A stretch of DNA of 20,801 bases from Neisseriales bacterium (GTDB lineage Bacteria > Pseudomonadota > Gammaproteobacteria > Burkholderiales > UBA11063), in NCBI GenBank assembly GCA_008017145.1, contig SSGY01000077.1, positions 1 to 20,801 of the forward strand, read 5' to 3'. The position numbers and the translations under genes were made by a program. The number at the start of each line of letters is the position of its first letter. Position 1 is the stretch's first letter. Of the stretch, positions 1-8,878 are shown one piece after another. The notes beneath the pieces were generated by a model that worked only from the letters and a program-made list of their open reading frames with translations, had not been told where the DNA came from and searched no databases.

Positions 1-505
1 GCATACTAAACGTAATCTGCGAACCACTTTCAATTGCGGAACTTAATGGTAAACAACTACCAAAAACTTTGCTAACCTTAGTTGCACTTTCACTAATCGT
101 AACTACTTGATATTGACGGCTACATTGATTACCACCTTGATCAAAAGCCACCAGTAAAACCTGATTACTCTCAACTAAAAATGCTTTGCTTAATTCGATT
201 TCAGAAACTGATTTTACTTTTAAAGGCTTACCATCTAAAATCAATGTATAATTTTCAATACTTGCACTCTCGGCAATCTTTTGACTCTGCAAGACGCCTC
301 GCAAAGTTTTAATTCCAGATGCTAACATATCTGATAAACTTACTACAGGTGCAGAACTCTCAAGATGTGAATTAACTGATTCTGATTGGCTAATAGCTTC
401 GCTGTATTCATGTGATTCAATATTAGCTTTATTGTGGTTAAAATAAAAATAGCCACCACCAAGTACAAACAAAACAAATACAAGTAATAAAATACTTTTC
501 TTCAT
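1..505 (-). CDS. Membrane-anchored or secreted protein of unknown function, C-terminus cut by window edge
   Basis: The reading frame starts at an ATG at 505, preceded by an AAGAG ribosome-binding site, and stays open for 168 codons to the left edge. Residues 1-22 are a lysine pair followed by a strongly hydrophobic stretch ending in GGGYFYF, which looks like a signal anchor or signal peptide. After that comes a polar Ser/Glu-rich linker (about residues 25-55) and then a mixed region with two cysteines, C128 and C151, that could form a disulfide outside the cytoplasm. I do not recognise a family. It lies downstream of the small secreted protein gene on the same strand, 78 bases away. The reading frame is convincing; the function is unknown. 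Confidence 0.7.
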   Translation of the reverse strand, partial: MKKSILLLVFVLFVLGGGYFYFNHNKANIESHEYSEAISQSESVNSHLESSAPVVSLSDMLASGIKTLRGVLQSQKIAESASIENYTLILDGKPLKVKSVSEIELSKAFLVESNQVLLVAFDQGGNQCSRQYQVVTISESATKVSKVFGSCLPLSSAIESGSQITFSM

Positions 506-583
506 ATCATACTCTTAGCAAAACATCCCCGCCCTAGAGCGAGGAATTTTATAGTATCCAAGTGAATCAGCTGCTAAGCTTAA

Positions 584-868
584 TTATTTAGCTGGTGCTG
601 ATTGTTGTGCTGTAGGCGTTCCCTTCATTTTAGCCATGCGCGGGAAACACTCAGGATGACTTTCAAACATCTGGCGATTCTGGATCATTAACTTACCCAT
701 GGTGCAGGCATCATTTTTATGATACGCAGCATCAATTGCTTGATGATTTTTCATCATTTGTTGTTTATACTGCATGCACTGATTAGCACTCTCACTGTTG
801 TTTGCTGTTGTCGCAGCAAATACAGCTGTACTTAGGCACAAGCTACTTAATAAAATTATTTTTTTCAT
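584..868 (-). CDS. Small secreted protein with three cysteines, unknown function
   Basis: A 94-residue protein with a clear signal peptide: MKK, a hydrophobic core, and a likely cleavage after the VFA at residue 18. The mature part is about 76 residues, rich in Gln, Met and Lys, with cysteines at 31, 55 and 74 and a low-complexity tail with Thr, Ala, Gln and Pro. I chose the ATG at 868 rather than the in-frame ATG at 874 because the AAGGA ribosome-binding site ends directly at the upstream ATG but sits six bases before the one at 868. It follows serS on the same strand with 64 bases between. The odd number of mature cysteines leaves one free or metal-binding. No family is recognised; a periplasmic location is inferred. 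Confidence 0.75.
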   Translation of the reverse strand: MKKIILLSSLCLSTAVFAATTANNSESANQCMQYKQQMMKNHQAIDAAYHKNDACTMGKLMIQNRQMFESHPECFPRMAKMKGTPTAQQSAPAK

Positions 869-932
869 TACCATTCCTTAAATTTAAGTTTAATATAGCT
901 ACCTTTTTTACGTCGTCAGTATTCAATTACAC

Positions 933-2210
933 TCACGCAGTAATAACATCACAGCCCATGTATGGACGTAAAACTTCCGGCACAGTAATCGAACCATCCG
1001 CATTTTGATAGTTTTCAAGCACGGCTACCAACGCGCGCCCAACTGCCAAACCAGAACCATTTAGCGTATGCACTAGACGATTTTTACCGTTGACATCTTT
1101 AAAGCGCGCTTGCATTCTGCGAGCTTGAAAATCAGTCATATTAGAGCAAGATGATATTTCACGATAAGTATTTTGTGATGGTACCCATACTTCCAAGTCA
1201 TAAGTTTTAGCAGAACCAAAAGTGATATCACCGCCACACAAAGTAAGAACACGATATGGTAATTGCAGGGCTTTAAGAATATTTTCAGCACACTGTACCA
1301 TTACCTCTAAAGCTTCAAATGATTTATCCGGATGAGTAATATTTACCATCTCAACTTTATCAAATTGATGCATGCGAATTAAACCCTTAGTATCACGCCC
1401 ATAACTACCAGCTTCACTTCTAAAGCATGGTGAATGACAGGCATATTTAAATGGCAGCTCATCTTCTCTAAAAAGTTCATCTGCGGCTAGATTAGTCACC
1501 GACACTTCAGAGGTTGGAATCAAATACATATCATCCTGATCGCGCTTAGTTTTAAATAAATCCTCTTCAAACTTAGGTAATTGTCCAGTTCCATACAAAG
1601 ATTTAGCATTTGCCATATATGGTGAATAAACCTCAGTATAACCATGCTCTTCAGTATGAGTATCAAGCATAAACTGAGCTAAAGCACGGTGAAGTTTGGC
1701 AATTTTACCTTTTAAAAATGCAAAACGACTACCTGCAACTTTTGCACCAGCTTCAAAATCAATTCCGCGATCCAGCGCTAAACCCAAATCAACATGGTCT
1801 TTCACCTGAAAATCAAAGTCACGTGGCACACCAACTCTACGCACCTCAACATTGGCACTTTCATCACGCCCAGCAGGAACAGAGCTATCCGGAATATTTG
1901 GTACAGTTGCCAAATAATTATTTAATTGCAACGCTACTTCATTGAATTCAGTTTCAACTTGTTTTAACTGCTCGCCAAGACCAGCAACTTCAGCCATAAT
2001 CGCAGCAGTATCCTCACCTTTGGATTTTAAAACTCCAATTTGTTTTGAACTGGAATTACGTTTTGCTTGTAGCTCTTCCATATTCATCTGTAATTTTTTA
2101 CGTCTATCTTCCAGTGAAAAAAACAATTCTTTGTCAAATGCGAAGTTTTTCACTGCTAATTTAGCCGTTACGGCATCCAAATCATTACGTAATAAATTAG
2201 TATCTAACAT
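933..2210 (-). CDS. serS: Serine--tRNA ligase
   Basis: Seryl-tRNA synthetase charges tRNA-Ser (and tRNA-Sec where present) with serine in the cytoplasm. The 425-residue length is normal. Residues 1-105 form the long helical coiled-coil arm that contacts the tRNA extra arm, with many Lys, Glu and Gln residues. The class II catalytic core follows: the TSE serine-binding triad at 233-235, motif 2 around 263-283 ([14 protein letters not shown] then RMHQF), and motif 3 at 384-399 ([16 protein letters not shown]). All signature residues are present. The ATG at 2210 is 40 bases after the HAD phosphatase stop and has a GAAAGA-type ribosome site, so it is probably co-transcribed from the promoter before that gene. 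Confidence 0.98.
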   Translation of the reverse strand: MLDTNLLRNDLDAVTAKLAVKNFAFDKELFFSLEDRRKKLQMNMEELQAKRNSSSKQIGVLKSKGEDTAAIMAEVAGLGEQLKQVETEFNEVALQLNNYLATVPNIPDSSVPAGRDESANVEVRRVGVPRDFDFQVKDHVDLGLALDRGIDFEAGAKVAGSRFAFLKGKIAKLHRALAQFMLDTHTEEHGYTEVYSPYMANAKSLYGTGQLPKFEEDLFKTKRDQDDMYLIPTSEVSVTNLAADELFREDELPFKYACHSPCFRSEAGSYGRDTKGLIRMHQFDKVEMVNITHPDKSFEALEVMVQCAENILKALQLPYRVLTLCGGDITFGSAKTYDLEVWVPSQNTYREISSCSNMTDFQARRMQARFKDVNGKNRLVHTLNGSGLAVGRALVAVLENYQNADGSITVPEVLRPYMGCDVITA

Positions 2211-2250
2211 AATTTTCTTTCATCATAAATTGTCATTAGGAGTTATTTTA

Positions 2251-3072
2251 TCACTTTCCAAGGATAGTGTTAATCACTGTCGTAAAGTTTTCAAATAAAT
2301 CATCATCGTAATCAATCTTTATCTTAGCATATTTTTGTAATTCCTGATGATGACCGAACATAATGCTATTCGGTAATTCTTGCATTAGTTCAAGATCATT
2401 ATGATCATTACCAAAAACAAAAATATCATTTTTTTCTGGCAGAATCAACTCGCTTAAGCCCGCGAATTTATTAACATGAGATGGCATAACATCAAAGCAT
2501 CTATCATAAAAATGATATTTGATCGTTAAATCACGATTTGCAATAAATTGATTAAAATACTCTAAAAACTGATCATCCAACACCAATATTTTATATGCTC
2601 CGTCAGCTAAAACATGATCTACGTGCGAACTACGCGTTTGCCCGCTGATTTTGATAATATCTTGATAAAGCCAATGTTCTTTTGATGGATGATAGTAGTT
2701 AGCGTGTCCGTCGACTAAATAATGCGCATGATTATCTTCCAAGAACTTCACCATCTCAGACAAAACAGAGTTATCCAGAAAATGCTGAGTTTTTATTTCA
2801 CCACTCGCAATAACCAAACCACCACCAAAAACCACGCTATCTTGCTCACTACACCATAGCGGTACTACTGGCACAAAATCGCGCCAGGAACGCCCGGTTG
2901 CAAAGACTATATTATGTCCCGCTGACTTAATTTCCAGTAAAATTTTTTCAAATTTATCCTCTAACGGTTTACCATCATAAACAATTGTTCCATCTAGATC
3001 AAATACAAAAGTTTTACGAGTATCATGATTTATATTTAGCCTATCCGTCATTGTTTTTTCGTTAATTAACAC
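2251..3072 (-). CDS. Cof-type HAD-IIB family phosphatase
   Basis: A 273-residue HAD-superfamily hydrolase with a C2B cap, probably acting on sugar phosphates or similar small phosphorylated metabolites. Motif I is DLDGT at 25-29 (nucleophile D25, acid/base D27), motif II is the T59 of FATGRS, the motif III lysine is K202, and motif IV is FGNDHND at 220-226. All catalytic positions are intact. The start is a GTG at 3072, supported by an AAGGGAAG ribosome site about six bases upstream; the in-frame ATG seven codons later lacks such a site. The gene is divergent from hldA and sits ahead of serS on the same strand. The substrate cannot be told from sequence. Confidence 0.9.
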   Translation of the reverse strand: MLINEKTMTDRLNINHDTRKTFVFDLDGTIVYDGKPLEDKFEKILLEIKSAGHNIVFATGRSWRDFVPVVPLWCSEQDSVVFGGGLVIASGEIKTQHFLDNSVLSEMVKFLEDNHAHYLVDGHANYYHPSKEHWLYQDIIKISGQTRSSHVDHVLADGAYKILVLDDQFLEYFNQFIANRDLTIKYHFYDRCFDVMPSHVNKFAGLSELILPEKNDIFVFGNDHNDLELMQELPNSIMFGHHQELQKYAKIKIDYDDDLFENFTTVINTILGK

Positions 3073-3106
3073 AATTTGCTTCCCTTTATTCTAAGTTGGT
3101 GCTAGG

Positions 3107-3131
3107 ATTATAGCACACTGCATGCTATAAT
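3107..3131. promoter_or_regulatory. Palindromic pair of divergent extended -10 promoters
   Basis: ATTATAGCA at 3107-3115 and TGCTATAAT at 3123-3131 are perfect reverse complements separated by seven bases. Each is a TGnTATAAT extended -10 box, one reading left into the HAD phosphatase and serS, the other right into hldA. I see no good -35 box for either, which fits extended -10 promoters. The hldA start codon is 33 bases beyond the right box and the HAD start 34 bases beyond the left box. Confidence 0.65.
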
Positions 3132-3164
3132 AACGCTGCCTACGTTTTTAGGATATTATAAAAA

Positions 3165-4142
3165 GTGTTTACCCAACAACATATTAAATTTCTACAACAA
3201 GATTTAGCCCAAAACAAAGTTTTGGTAGTCGGTGATGTTATGCTTGATCGTTACTGGTTTGGTAGCGTAGATCGAATTTCTCCTGAAGCGCCAGTTCCAA
3301 TTGCCAAAATTAGTAAAATCGAAGATCGTCCGGGTGGTGCAGCAAATGTTGCACGCAATATAGCCAGCCTAGGTGGCAATGTCACATTATTATCGGTAGT
3401 TGGTGAAGATGAACCAGCTTTGGTGCTGGAAAAGTTACTGCTTACCGAACAAGTCAATACCGTATTCAAAAAAGATTCAACTATCAGTACCATTGTCAAA
3501 TTACGCGTAATTGCTAAAAATCAGCAATTGATACGAATTGACTTTGAAGAAAAGCCTTCACATGAAATTTTAGCGGAAGTTTTAGATAGTTTTGCAGAAA
3601 TAATTGACCAATATGAGGTCGTAATTTTATCAGACTACGGCAAGGGTGGATTGAGCCACACCAGCAAAATGATTGAGATTGCTAAAGCACATAATAAAAT
3701 CGTGTTAGTTGACCCCAAAGGTTCTGACTACAGCAAATATCAAAATGCAACCATGATTACTCCAAATCGTAGTGAAATGCGTGATGCAACTGGCAGTTGG
3801 AATAATGAGCAAGAATTACTTAATAAGGCTACAGAACTAAAACAACAATTAAATTTAGATTACCTACTGGTTACCAGAAGTGAAGAAGGTATGACGCTTT
3901 TTGCCGATCAGGCGTATAATTACCCTACTTTTGCGCAAGAAGTCTTTGATGTTTCAGGCGCAGGTGACACTGTAATTGGAACAATCGGGTTAATGCTTGC
4001 CAACAATGCCAGCATTCGCGAAGCGGTTGAAGTTGCAAATTTTGCTGCAGGAATAGTAGTTGCCAAATTAGGAACAGCAACTGTCAAAAAAGAAGAATTA
4101 ATTAAACATTTAACTCAACACATAAAAGAGCAAGAGGTCTAA
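3165..4142 (+). CDS. hldA: D-glycero-beta-D-manno-heptose-7-phosphate kinase (single-domain HldA type)
   Basis: Phosphorylates heptose 7-phosphate at C1 in the ADP-heptose pathway that supplies the inner core of lipopolysaccharide. It is a ribokinase/PfkB-family protein of 325 residues: substrate-binding GDVMLDRYWFG at 23-33, the glycine-rich PGGAANVARN at 56-65, DPKGSDY at 183-189, and the family signature VSGAGDT at 263-269 with catalytic D268. It lacks the C-terminal nucleotidyltransferase domain of the fused E. coli-type HldE (about 477 residues), so a separate hldC is expected elsewhere. The start is GTG at 3165 with AGGA about ten bases upstream. It is followed three bases later by hldD, whose ribosome site lies in the end of this gene. 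Confidence 0.93.
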   Translation: MFTQQHIKFLQQDLAQNKVLVVGDVMLDRYWFGSVDRISPEAPVPIAKISKIEDRPGGAANVARNIASLGGNVTLLSVVGEDEPALVLEKLLLTEQVNTVFKKDSTISTIVKLRVIAKNQQLIRIDFEEKPSHEILAEVLDSFAEIIDQYEVVILSDYGKGGLSHTSKMIEIAKAHNKIVLVDPKGSDYSKYQNATMITPNRSEMRDATGSWNNEQELLNKATELKQQLNLDYLLVTRSEEGMTLFADQAYNYPTFAQEVFDVSGAGDTVIGTIGLMLANNASIREAVEVANFAAGIVVAKLGTATVKKEELIKHLTQHIKEQEV

Positions 4143-4145
4143 ACT

Positions 4146-5156
4146 ATGTTAATCGCTGTTACCGGAGCTGCCGGATTTATTGGTTCAAATATTATTAAAG
4201 AATTAAACCGTCGTGGACATTTTGATATTATTGCGGTCGATAATCTAACCAATGGTGATAAATGCCGTAATTTAGCAGACGTTGATATTCTGGATTTTGT
4301 TGATAAAGAAGATTTTATTCAGGCTATCGTAGATGGTGAATATGATAATCAACTGGATTACATATTCCATCAAGGCGCATGCTCAGCTACGGTTGAAGCC
4401 AATGGTCGCTATATCATGAAAAACAATTATGAATACTCATGTTTGCTGCTCGAATATGCACAAAAAAATGAAGTACCTTTCATTTATGCATCTTCAGCTG
4501 CAACCTATGGAGCGGGTAAAGTATTTGTTGAAGATCGTGAAAATGAAGTTCCACTGAATGCCTATGGCTATTCAAAAATGCTTTTTGACCAAACTGTGCG
4601 CCGTTACTTTAGTGGTGGCTTGCGTGCGCCAGTTGTTGGCTTAAAATATTTTAACGTTTACGGCCATCGTGAATTTCACAAAGGACGCATGGCATCAGTA
4701 GTATTACATAATTTCCGTCAATACCAAGAGCATGGCGGTGTAAAATTATTTGAAGGTTGTCAGGGCTATGAAAATGGCGGACAAACTCGTGATTTTATTT
4801 CTATTGAAGATGTGGTACGCGTTAATATGCATTTCTTTGATAACCACACTCAAAAACCTGACGAATTATCTGGAATTTTTAATTGTGGTACCGGAGTTGC
4901 ACGTAGTTTTAATGATCTTGCACTAGCAACTATCAATGCCTGCCGCAAAGCTGAGGGCAATAACCCTATTGATTTGGCAACTGCAGTTACACAAGGTATT
5001 TTGGAGTATACCCCATTCCCTGGTGATTTAGCTGGCAAGTACCAGTGTTTTACCCAATCGAATAATACTAGATTGATCAAAGAAGGTGGTTATAAAGCAG
5101 GGTTTTTAACACTTGAACAAGGTGTTGAAAATTATGTAAAATTATTACTTGGTTAA
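4146..5156 (+). CDS. hldD: ADP-L-glycero-D-manno-heptose 6-epimerase
   Basis: Converts ADP-D-glycero-D-manno-heptose to the L-glycero form, the donor for the heptoses of the lipopolysaccharide inner core. It is an extended short-chain dehydrogenase of 336 residues. The NADP-binding GAAGFIG loop is at residues 7-13. SSAATYG at 116-122 and Y140-x3-K144 (in NAYGYSKM) form the catalytic site, matching the positions known in E. coli HldD. HQGACSAT at 75-82 and KYFNVYG are also family hallmarks. The ATG lies three bases after the hldA stop with AGAGG eight bases upstream, so translation is likely coupled to hldA. Confidence 0.96.
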   Translation: MLIAVTGAAGFIGSNIIKELNRRGHFDIIAVDNLTNGDKCRNLADVDILDFVDKEDFIQAIVDGEYDNQLDYIFHQGACSATVEANGRYIMKNNYEYSCLLLEYAQKNEVPFIYASSAATYGAGKVFVEDRENEVPLNAYGYSKMLFDQTVRRYFSGGLRAPVVGLKYFNVYGHREFHKGRMASVVLHNFRQYQEHGGVKLFEGCQGYENGGQTRDFISIEDVVRVNMHFFDNHTQKPDELSGIFNCGTGVARSFNDLALATINACRKAEGNNPIDLATAVTQGILEYTPFPGDLAGKYQCFTQSNNTRLIKEGGYKAGFLTLEQGVENYVKLLLG

Positions 5157-5178
5157 ATATAAAATAAGGTACTAACCC

Positions 5179-5901
5179 GTGAAAAAATTTATTTGGCTAG
5201 GCTTAGCTGGTGGAATTATTTTTTGGAATACTCTTGCTAGTGCAGACAATAAATACTCTAATGCATACGCTAAAAATAAATTTGATTTTTATATTTTATC
5301 AACTCAGTGGATACCAGGCTGGTGTGCAGTTGGGACAGGTAAAAGCGGTGCAGATTTAGACGAAACCCATGCCTGCCAACAACAAGTCAGTCAGCCACTA
5401 ATGTATCATGGACTGTGGCCGGAAAATAGCAATGGTACCTACCCTGCAGACTGTAGTGCTGTACCAGAGCTAAATACAGCAAAACTGTCGTTTAACAATC
5501 CTTTTAGCAGCTACCTTAGCAACGCAGACAGCTTTATCAATCATGAATGGAGCAAGCATGGAACTTGTTCCAGCTACTATTATGCCGGACTAGAGAGTGT
5601 CAACGAACGAGAGTACTATCAACAAGTCAATAACTATTTTACTAAAAGTATTGCACTGTATAAAAATATTAACTTAGCTACTTTTAATTTTAAATCATCT
5701 GCAGAATCCATACAACAACAAATTCATCGATTGAACCCACAAATTCCAGTTAAATCAATTATGGTTATGTGCGATAAAGATCAAAATACTCAGTTTCTTA
5801 CTGGTTTATGGTTTTGCGTAAGTAAATCGGACAATAAATTTATCAACTGTCCAAATGCATTACTAAAATCATCATGTAATGGAACATTATTAACCCGATA
5901 A
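5179..5901 (+). CDS. Secreted ribonuclease T2 family protein (RNase I type)
   Basis: A 240-residue periplasmic endoribonuclease that should degrade RNA through 2',3'-cyclic intermediates. Residues 1-22 form a signal peptide ending in LASA. Both catalytic segments are present: CAS-1 is HGLWPE at 77-82 with catalytic H77, and CAS-2 is HEWSKHGTC at 122-130 with E123, K126 and H127. Several cysteines, such as C49, C66, C92 and C130, are suited to disulfides. The start is GTG at 5179 with AAGG about ten bases before it. It lies 22 bases after hldD on the same strand and may be read with it, although no functional link is apparent. E. coli RNase I is slightly longer (268 residues). Confidence 0.93.
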   Translation: MKKFIWLGLAGGIIFWNTLASADNKYSNAYAKNKFDFYILSTQWIPGWCAVGTGKSGADLDETHACQQQVSQPLMYHGLWPENSNGTYPADCSAVPELNTAKLSFNNPFSSYLSNADSFINHEWSKHGTCSSYYYAGLESVNEREYYQQVNNYFTKSIALYKNINLATFNFKSSAESIQQQIHRLNPQIPVKSIMVMCDKDQNTQFLTGLWFCVSKSDNKFINCPNALLKSSCNGTLLTR

Positions 5902-5919
5902 TGTGAATTAGTTAGCTTA

Positions 5920-6570
5920 CTATTTTTTCTCTTGAGCACGTGCCATAATGCCCGCAATAAAATCAAGCTTGTTTGACGAAGATGTGCTTTGCAAACTTTC
6001 GTGACTGTCGCTATTTTGTTTAAGGTTTTTCAATAATTGCGCCTGCTGAGCCATGCGCTGTTCTCGAGCTTGCTGTTCCTGCTCGCGGCGACTTTGATGT
6101 GCATCAAAACGAGCTTTTGCTAAATCACGACGCTGATTACTCCACTCTTGCTCTGGATCTTCGTAGTGATGAATACAGTCGACTGGGCAAGCTGGAATAC
6201 ATAAATCACAGCCAGTACACTCGCTAGCAATCACCGTATGCAGCATTTTATTGGCACCAACAATCGCATCAACTGGGCAAGCTTTAATACACAGAGTACA
6301 ACCAATACAGACATCTTCATCAATTACCAACAACTGCCGAGGTTTGATCGTGCCGTTAGCAGGATTTAATGCTAGCACTGGGCGTTCTAACAACTGCGCC
6401 AATGCAAGAATCCCTTCATCACCACCAGGTGGGCATTGATTAATCTCAGCAGTATTATCTACCAATGCTTCCGCGTATTTGACACAAGAAGGATAACCAC
6501 AGCGAGTACATTGAGTTTGAGGTAGTAACGCGTCAATCTGTTTAACTAAATCAATGTGCATCGTGCTCAT
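5920..6570 (-). CDS. rsxB: RnfB/RsxB-like electron transport iron-sulfur protein (soluble betaproteobacterial form)
   Basis: An iron-sulfur electron carrier related to the B subunit of Rnf/Rsx complexes. Numbered from the ATG at 6570 it has 216 residues: a four-cysteine Fe-S domain (C21, C24, C29, C46), then two 4Fe-4S ferredoxin motifs (C88/C91/C94/C98 and C118/C121/C124/C128), then a charged Gln/Arg-rich coiled tail from about residue 145. It lacks the N-terminal membrane helix of enterobacterial RsxB and no other rnf genes are adjacent, as in stand-alone betaproteobacterial forms. I prefer the ATG at 6570 over the frame's earlier start at 6582 because TGAGGA lies five bases upstream. It overlaps the end of the preceding gene by 20 bases. 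Its true redox partner is unknown. Confidence 0.85.
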   Translation of the reverse strand: MSTMHIDLVKQIDALLPQTQCTRCGYPSCVKYAEALVDNTAEINQCPPGGDEGILALAQLLERPVLALNPANGTIKPRQLLVIDEDVCIGCTLCIKACPVDAIVGANKMLHTVIASECTGCDLCIPACPVDCIHHYEDPEQEWSNQRRDLAKARFDAHQSRREQEQQAREQRMAQQAQLLKNLKQNSDSHESLQSTSSSNKLDFIAGIMARAQEKK

Positions 6571-7561
6571 GATGATCCTCATAATAACTAACCATTAAGC
6601 GCATATCGTTAAATAAATCTTCAAGAATTTGACATACTTGCGCAAAATTATCACTGCGCTGCAGTGACCAAATCATTATTTCTGCTGCCTGCGAAGTATC
6701 TTTACTGCCCCAAATTTCAATTTGAATATTATTTTTTTGACTGGATAATTTTATATGCGGCTCATTACCATCCAAGCGCATTTTTTTTACTTGATTACTT
6801 AGACCAAGAGCAATACTAATTTCTTGACGATGATGTTCACCCACAACTGCTGCCTCACTAAGGGAACAAGGAGGAAAAGGCAAAGGAAATACCGTTGCTG
6901 CATCATTTTTTAACGTTGAACTTAAAAGCTGCAGTAACTCCAAGCCTAACTGATTGAAATTTGCAGCAATAAATCCAGATTCTTGATCATTACTCTGTAT
7001 GTCCATACCAACTAAAAAGCGCAAATGTACGCCTTCACCAATGTTAATAATGACTTTATGACTAAATTTATTTAAGTCAAGTGACTCATTTTGAGATACC
7101 CATGCAAATAACTCAGAGGGCTTAATCTTAACAATTTCATCTAGGTCAACCAACGCAGCACTTATTTTATTGCTCTTAGGATTATTAAATATCTTCTTGC
7201 TATGCAATAAATTCTCTAATGCCGCATGATTAAGCTGCTCTGTTAAACTTATTTGCTTAGTACTCCCAACAACAATAATGATAGGCAACACAAATAATTT
7301 AGTGAATTTATCTTGTTTGGGAGAGTTAAGCACTTCTTGCAATGATTCCCAAATATAATCGGCAATTGCCTGAGTTGGTGCCAGATTATAAGCAACGCTC
7401 AACAATTGATCTTGTTTTTGTTTGAGCAAATCTTCAATTAATGCACAAATCAAACTATTATCTTCATTCTTAGATAAATCATGGATAGCTTGATTTATCA
7501 ATAAATTGGCATCAGGATATACAGCGCTATATTTTCGTGGATCTTTTAACATTAATGACAT
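6551..7561 (-). CDS. Protein of unknown function overlapping rsxB
   Basis: A 336-residue soluble protein I do not recognise. The ATG at 7561 has an excellent AAGGTAAG ribosome site. No signal peptide, convincing membrane helix or cysteine-rich motif is seen; a short hydrophobic beta-like segment lies around residues 88-98 ([11 protein letters not shown]). The N-terminal third is mainly helical and Leu/Gln/Asn-rich; the centre has alternating hydrophobic strands such as [16 protein letters not shown]; the end is acidic and His-rich ([11 protein letters not shown]), a possible metal-binding tail. Its last codons overlap the start of the RsxB-like gene by 20 bases, so the two are translationally coupled and probably act in the same process, an inference from position only. 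Confidence 0.8.
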   Translation of the reverse strand: MSLMLKDPRKYSAVYPDANLLINQAIHDLSKNEDNSLICALIEDLLKQKQDQLLSVAYNLAPTQAIADYIWESLQEVLNSPKQDKFTKLFVLPIIIVVGSTKQISLTEQLNHAALENLLHSKKIFNNPKSNKISAALVDLDEIVKIKPSELFAWVSQNESLDLNKFSHKVIINIGEGVHLRFLVGMDIQSNDQESGFIAANFNQLGLELLQLLSSTLKNDAATVFPLPFPPCSLSEAAVVGEHHRQEISIALGLSNQVKKMRLDGNEPHIKLSSQKNNIQIEIWGSKDTSQAAEIMIWSLQRSDNFAQVCQILEDLFNDMRLMVSYYEDHHEHDAH

Positions 7562-7570
7562 AAACTTACC

Positions 7571-7599
7571 TTGCTTTTGATTACTTTTTATCTTACAAT
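7571..7599 (+). promoter_or_regulatory. Candidate sigma70 promoter for zapE
   Basis: TTGCTT at 7571-7576 and TACAAT at 7594-7599 are separated by 17 bases and lie 33 bases before the zapE start. The -10 box matches five of six consensus positions and the -35 box four of six. The space between the divergent genes is only 71 bases, so the minus-strand gene's promoter must lie in or beside the same region. Confidence 0.4.
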
Positions 7600-7632
7600 C
7601 ACTTACTTAATAACTAAAATGAATGGTGGAAT

Positions 7633-8709
7633 ATGCAAAATTTACTCACCTGGTATCAACAACAAACATCAAGCGGTCAGTTACGTTTTGACTTGGCGCA
7701 GCAAAAGCTCATCAAAGAATTAGATCAGTTTCTGGACAATCTTGCAAGCCTCAATTTTATCACGCGACTCTGGCGTAAAGACCACAAATTAGGATATTAT
7801 ATCTATGGTGATGTTGGACGCGGTAAATCAATGATTATGAATGCGATGTACCAATATACAGATGTCAAACGCAAAACACGCTTACATTTCCACGAGTTTA
7901 TGCATGAAATTCACGAAAAACTAGCTAAGATGGTTAACGTTGATGACCCGTTAGCCGTTATCGCGAAAGAATTAAAAGAACAGTTTGACATTATTTATCT
8001 CGACGAAATGCATGTTAGCGACATCGCTACTGCCATGATAATGAAACGCTTGTTAGAGAGTCTATTTGCCAATAAAATTTATATTGTAACCTCATCTAAT
8101 TATCACCCTGATGGGCTATGGCCAAATGGTTTAATGCGTGAGCGATTTTTGCCAGCAATTGAAGTCTTAAAAGATCAATTGAATGTTGTGAGCTTAAATA
8201 GCGATCAGGATTATCGTTTAATTAATACCTCAATTAATCAGTTATTTATAGTCCAGCAAGCGGATTCTCACACTGCTCTAGATAAAATTTTTGCAGCGAT
8301 TAATCTTGATAATCATCAGCAACAAAACTCAGTGATTGAAATCTGTACTCGTAAAATCCCAACGATTAAATGTGGAAGTGACATTGTTTGGTTTGATTTT
8401 TCGGTAATTTGCGGCAACATGCGTAGCCAACTTGATTATCTTGAACTAATCAAAAAGTTTAATTGGTTTATCATAAGTGATATTTACCTACTTACTATTG
8501 ATAAAAAAGATGTCGCAAGACGCTTTACATGGTTGATTGATATTTTGTATGATAGCAGCAGTAAGTTAGCCTTATCTAGCACTGTTCCAATTCAAGATAT
8601 TTATTCTCAAGGCGACTTTGCCAATGAGTTTGAACGAACAATTAGCCGTCTTGAAGAAATGCAAACTCAAGAATATTTACAAAAAAAGTTGACAGTAAAG
8701 CCTTGCTAG
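7633..8709 (+). CDS. zapE: Cell division protein ZapE (AFG1-family ATPase)
   Basis: An AAA+ ATPase of 358 residues that in E. coli acts on the FtsZ ring at the inner face of the cytoplasmic membrane, chiefly during anaerobic or stressed division. The Walker A motif is GDVGRGKS at 59-66, Walker B is IIYLDE at 120-125, and SSNYHPDGLWPNGLMRERF around 154-172 carries the family-specific sensor and arginine-finger region. Length and order match the family. The ATG at 7633 has GGTGGA a few bases upstream. The gene stands alone on the plus strand, divergent from the rsxB pair; its last codons contain the promoter of the downstream tRNA cluster. Confidence 0.93.
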   Translation: MQNLLTWYQQQTSSGQLRFDLAQQKLIKELDQFLDNLASLNFITRLWRKDHKLGYYIYGDVGRGKSMIMNAMYQYTDVKRKTRLHFHEFMHEIHEKLAKMVNVDDPLAVIAKELKEQFDIIYLDEMHVSDIATAMIMKRLLESLFANKIYIVTSSNYHPDGLWPNGLMRERFLPAIEVLKDQLNVVSLNSDQDYRLINTSINQLFIVQQADSHTALDKIFAAINLDNHQQQNSVIEICTRKIPTIKCGSDIVWFDFSVICGNMRSQLDYLELIKKFNWFIISDIYLLTIDKKDVARRFTWLIDILYDSSSKLALSSTVPIQDIYSQGDFANEFERTISRLEEMQTQEYLQKKLTVKPC

Positions 8710-8718
8710 ACATATAAT
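8689..8718 (+). promoter_or_regulatory. Consensus sigma70 promoter of the tRNA cluster, inside the 3' end of zapE
   Basis: TTGACA at 8689-8694 and TATAAT at 8713-8718 are perfect consensus boxes with an 18-base spacer. Transcription should begin near 8725, about 28 bases before the first tRNA-Pro. The -35 box is made of zapE codons for Leu and Thr, and the -10 box lies just after the zapE stop. Confidence 0.8.
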
Positions 8719-8752
8719 ATCGCTCTTGAAAGTCAAAGTTTGACCGGAAAAA

Positions 8753-8830
8753 CGGGGCGTAGCGCAGTCTGGTTAGCGCACTTGATTTGGGATCAAGGGG
8801 TCGTGAGTTCGAATCCCACCGCCCCGACCA
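8753..8830 (+). tRNA. tRNA-Pro (anticodon TGG), first copy
   Basis: A complete cloverleaf: 7-bp acceptor CGGGGCG paired with CGCCCCG, D arm, anticodon stem CTTGA/TCAAG with loop TTTGGGA (anticodon TGG at 8788-8790), T arm with GTTCGAATC, discriminator A and encoded CCA. Its 78 bases are identical to the fourth tRNA of the cluster. Confidence 0.98.
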
Positions 8831-8878
8831 GTTTAAACTTTTTCATTTCATCACAAAATCACTTTATGGTGTGGTTTT

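Noticed and set aside
527..550. A GC-rich hairpin (CCCCGC/GCGAGG) followed by AATTTT, possible terminator
   Set aside because: The T run is on the plus strand while both neighbouring genes are on the minus strand; the stem has a mismatch. On the minus strand only TGTTTTG follows, so support is too weak.
2251..2290. A hairpin between the HAD gene and serS (CACTATCC/GGAAAGTG)
   Set aside because: The loop would be only two bases and the stem has a mismatch, so it is not a credible terminator or regulatory structure.
3251..3499. Reading frames opposite hldA, serS, rlmH, the permease and other genes
   Set aside because: They lie antisense to or out of frame with well-supported genes and show no ribosome sites or recognisable motifs.
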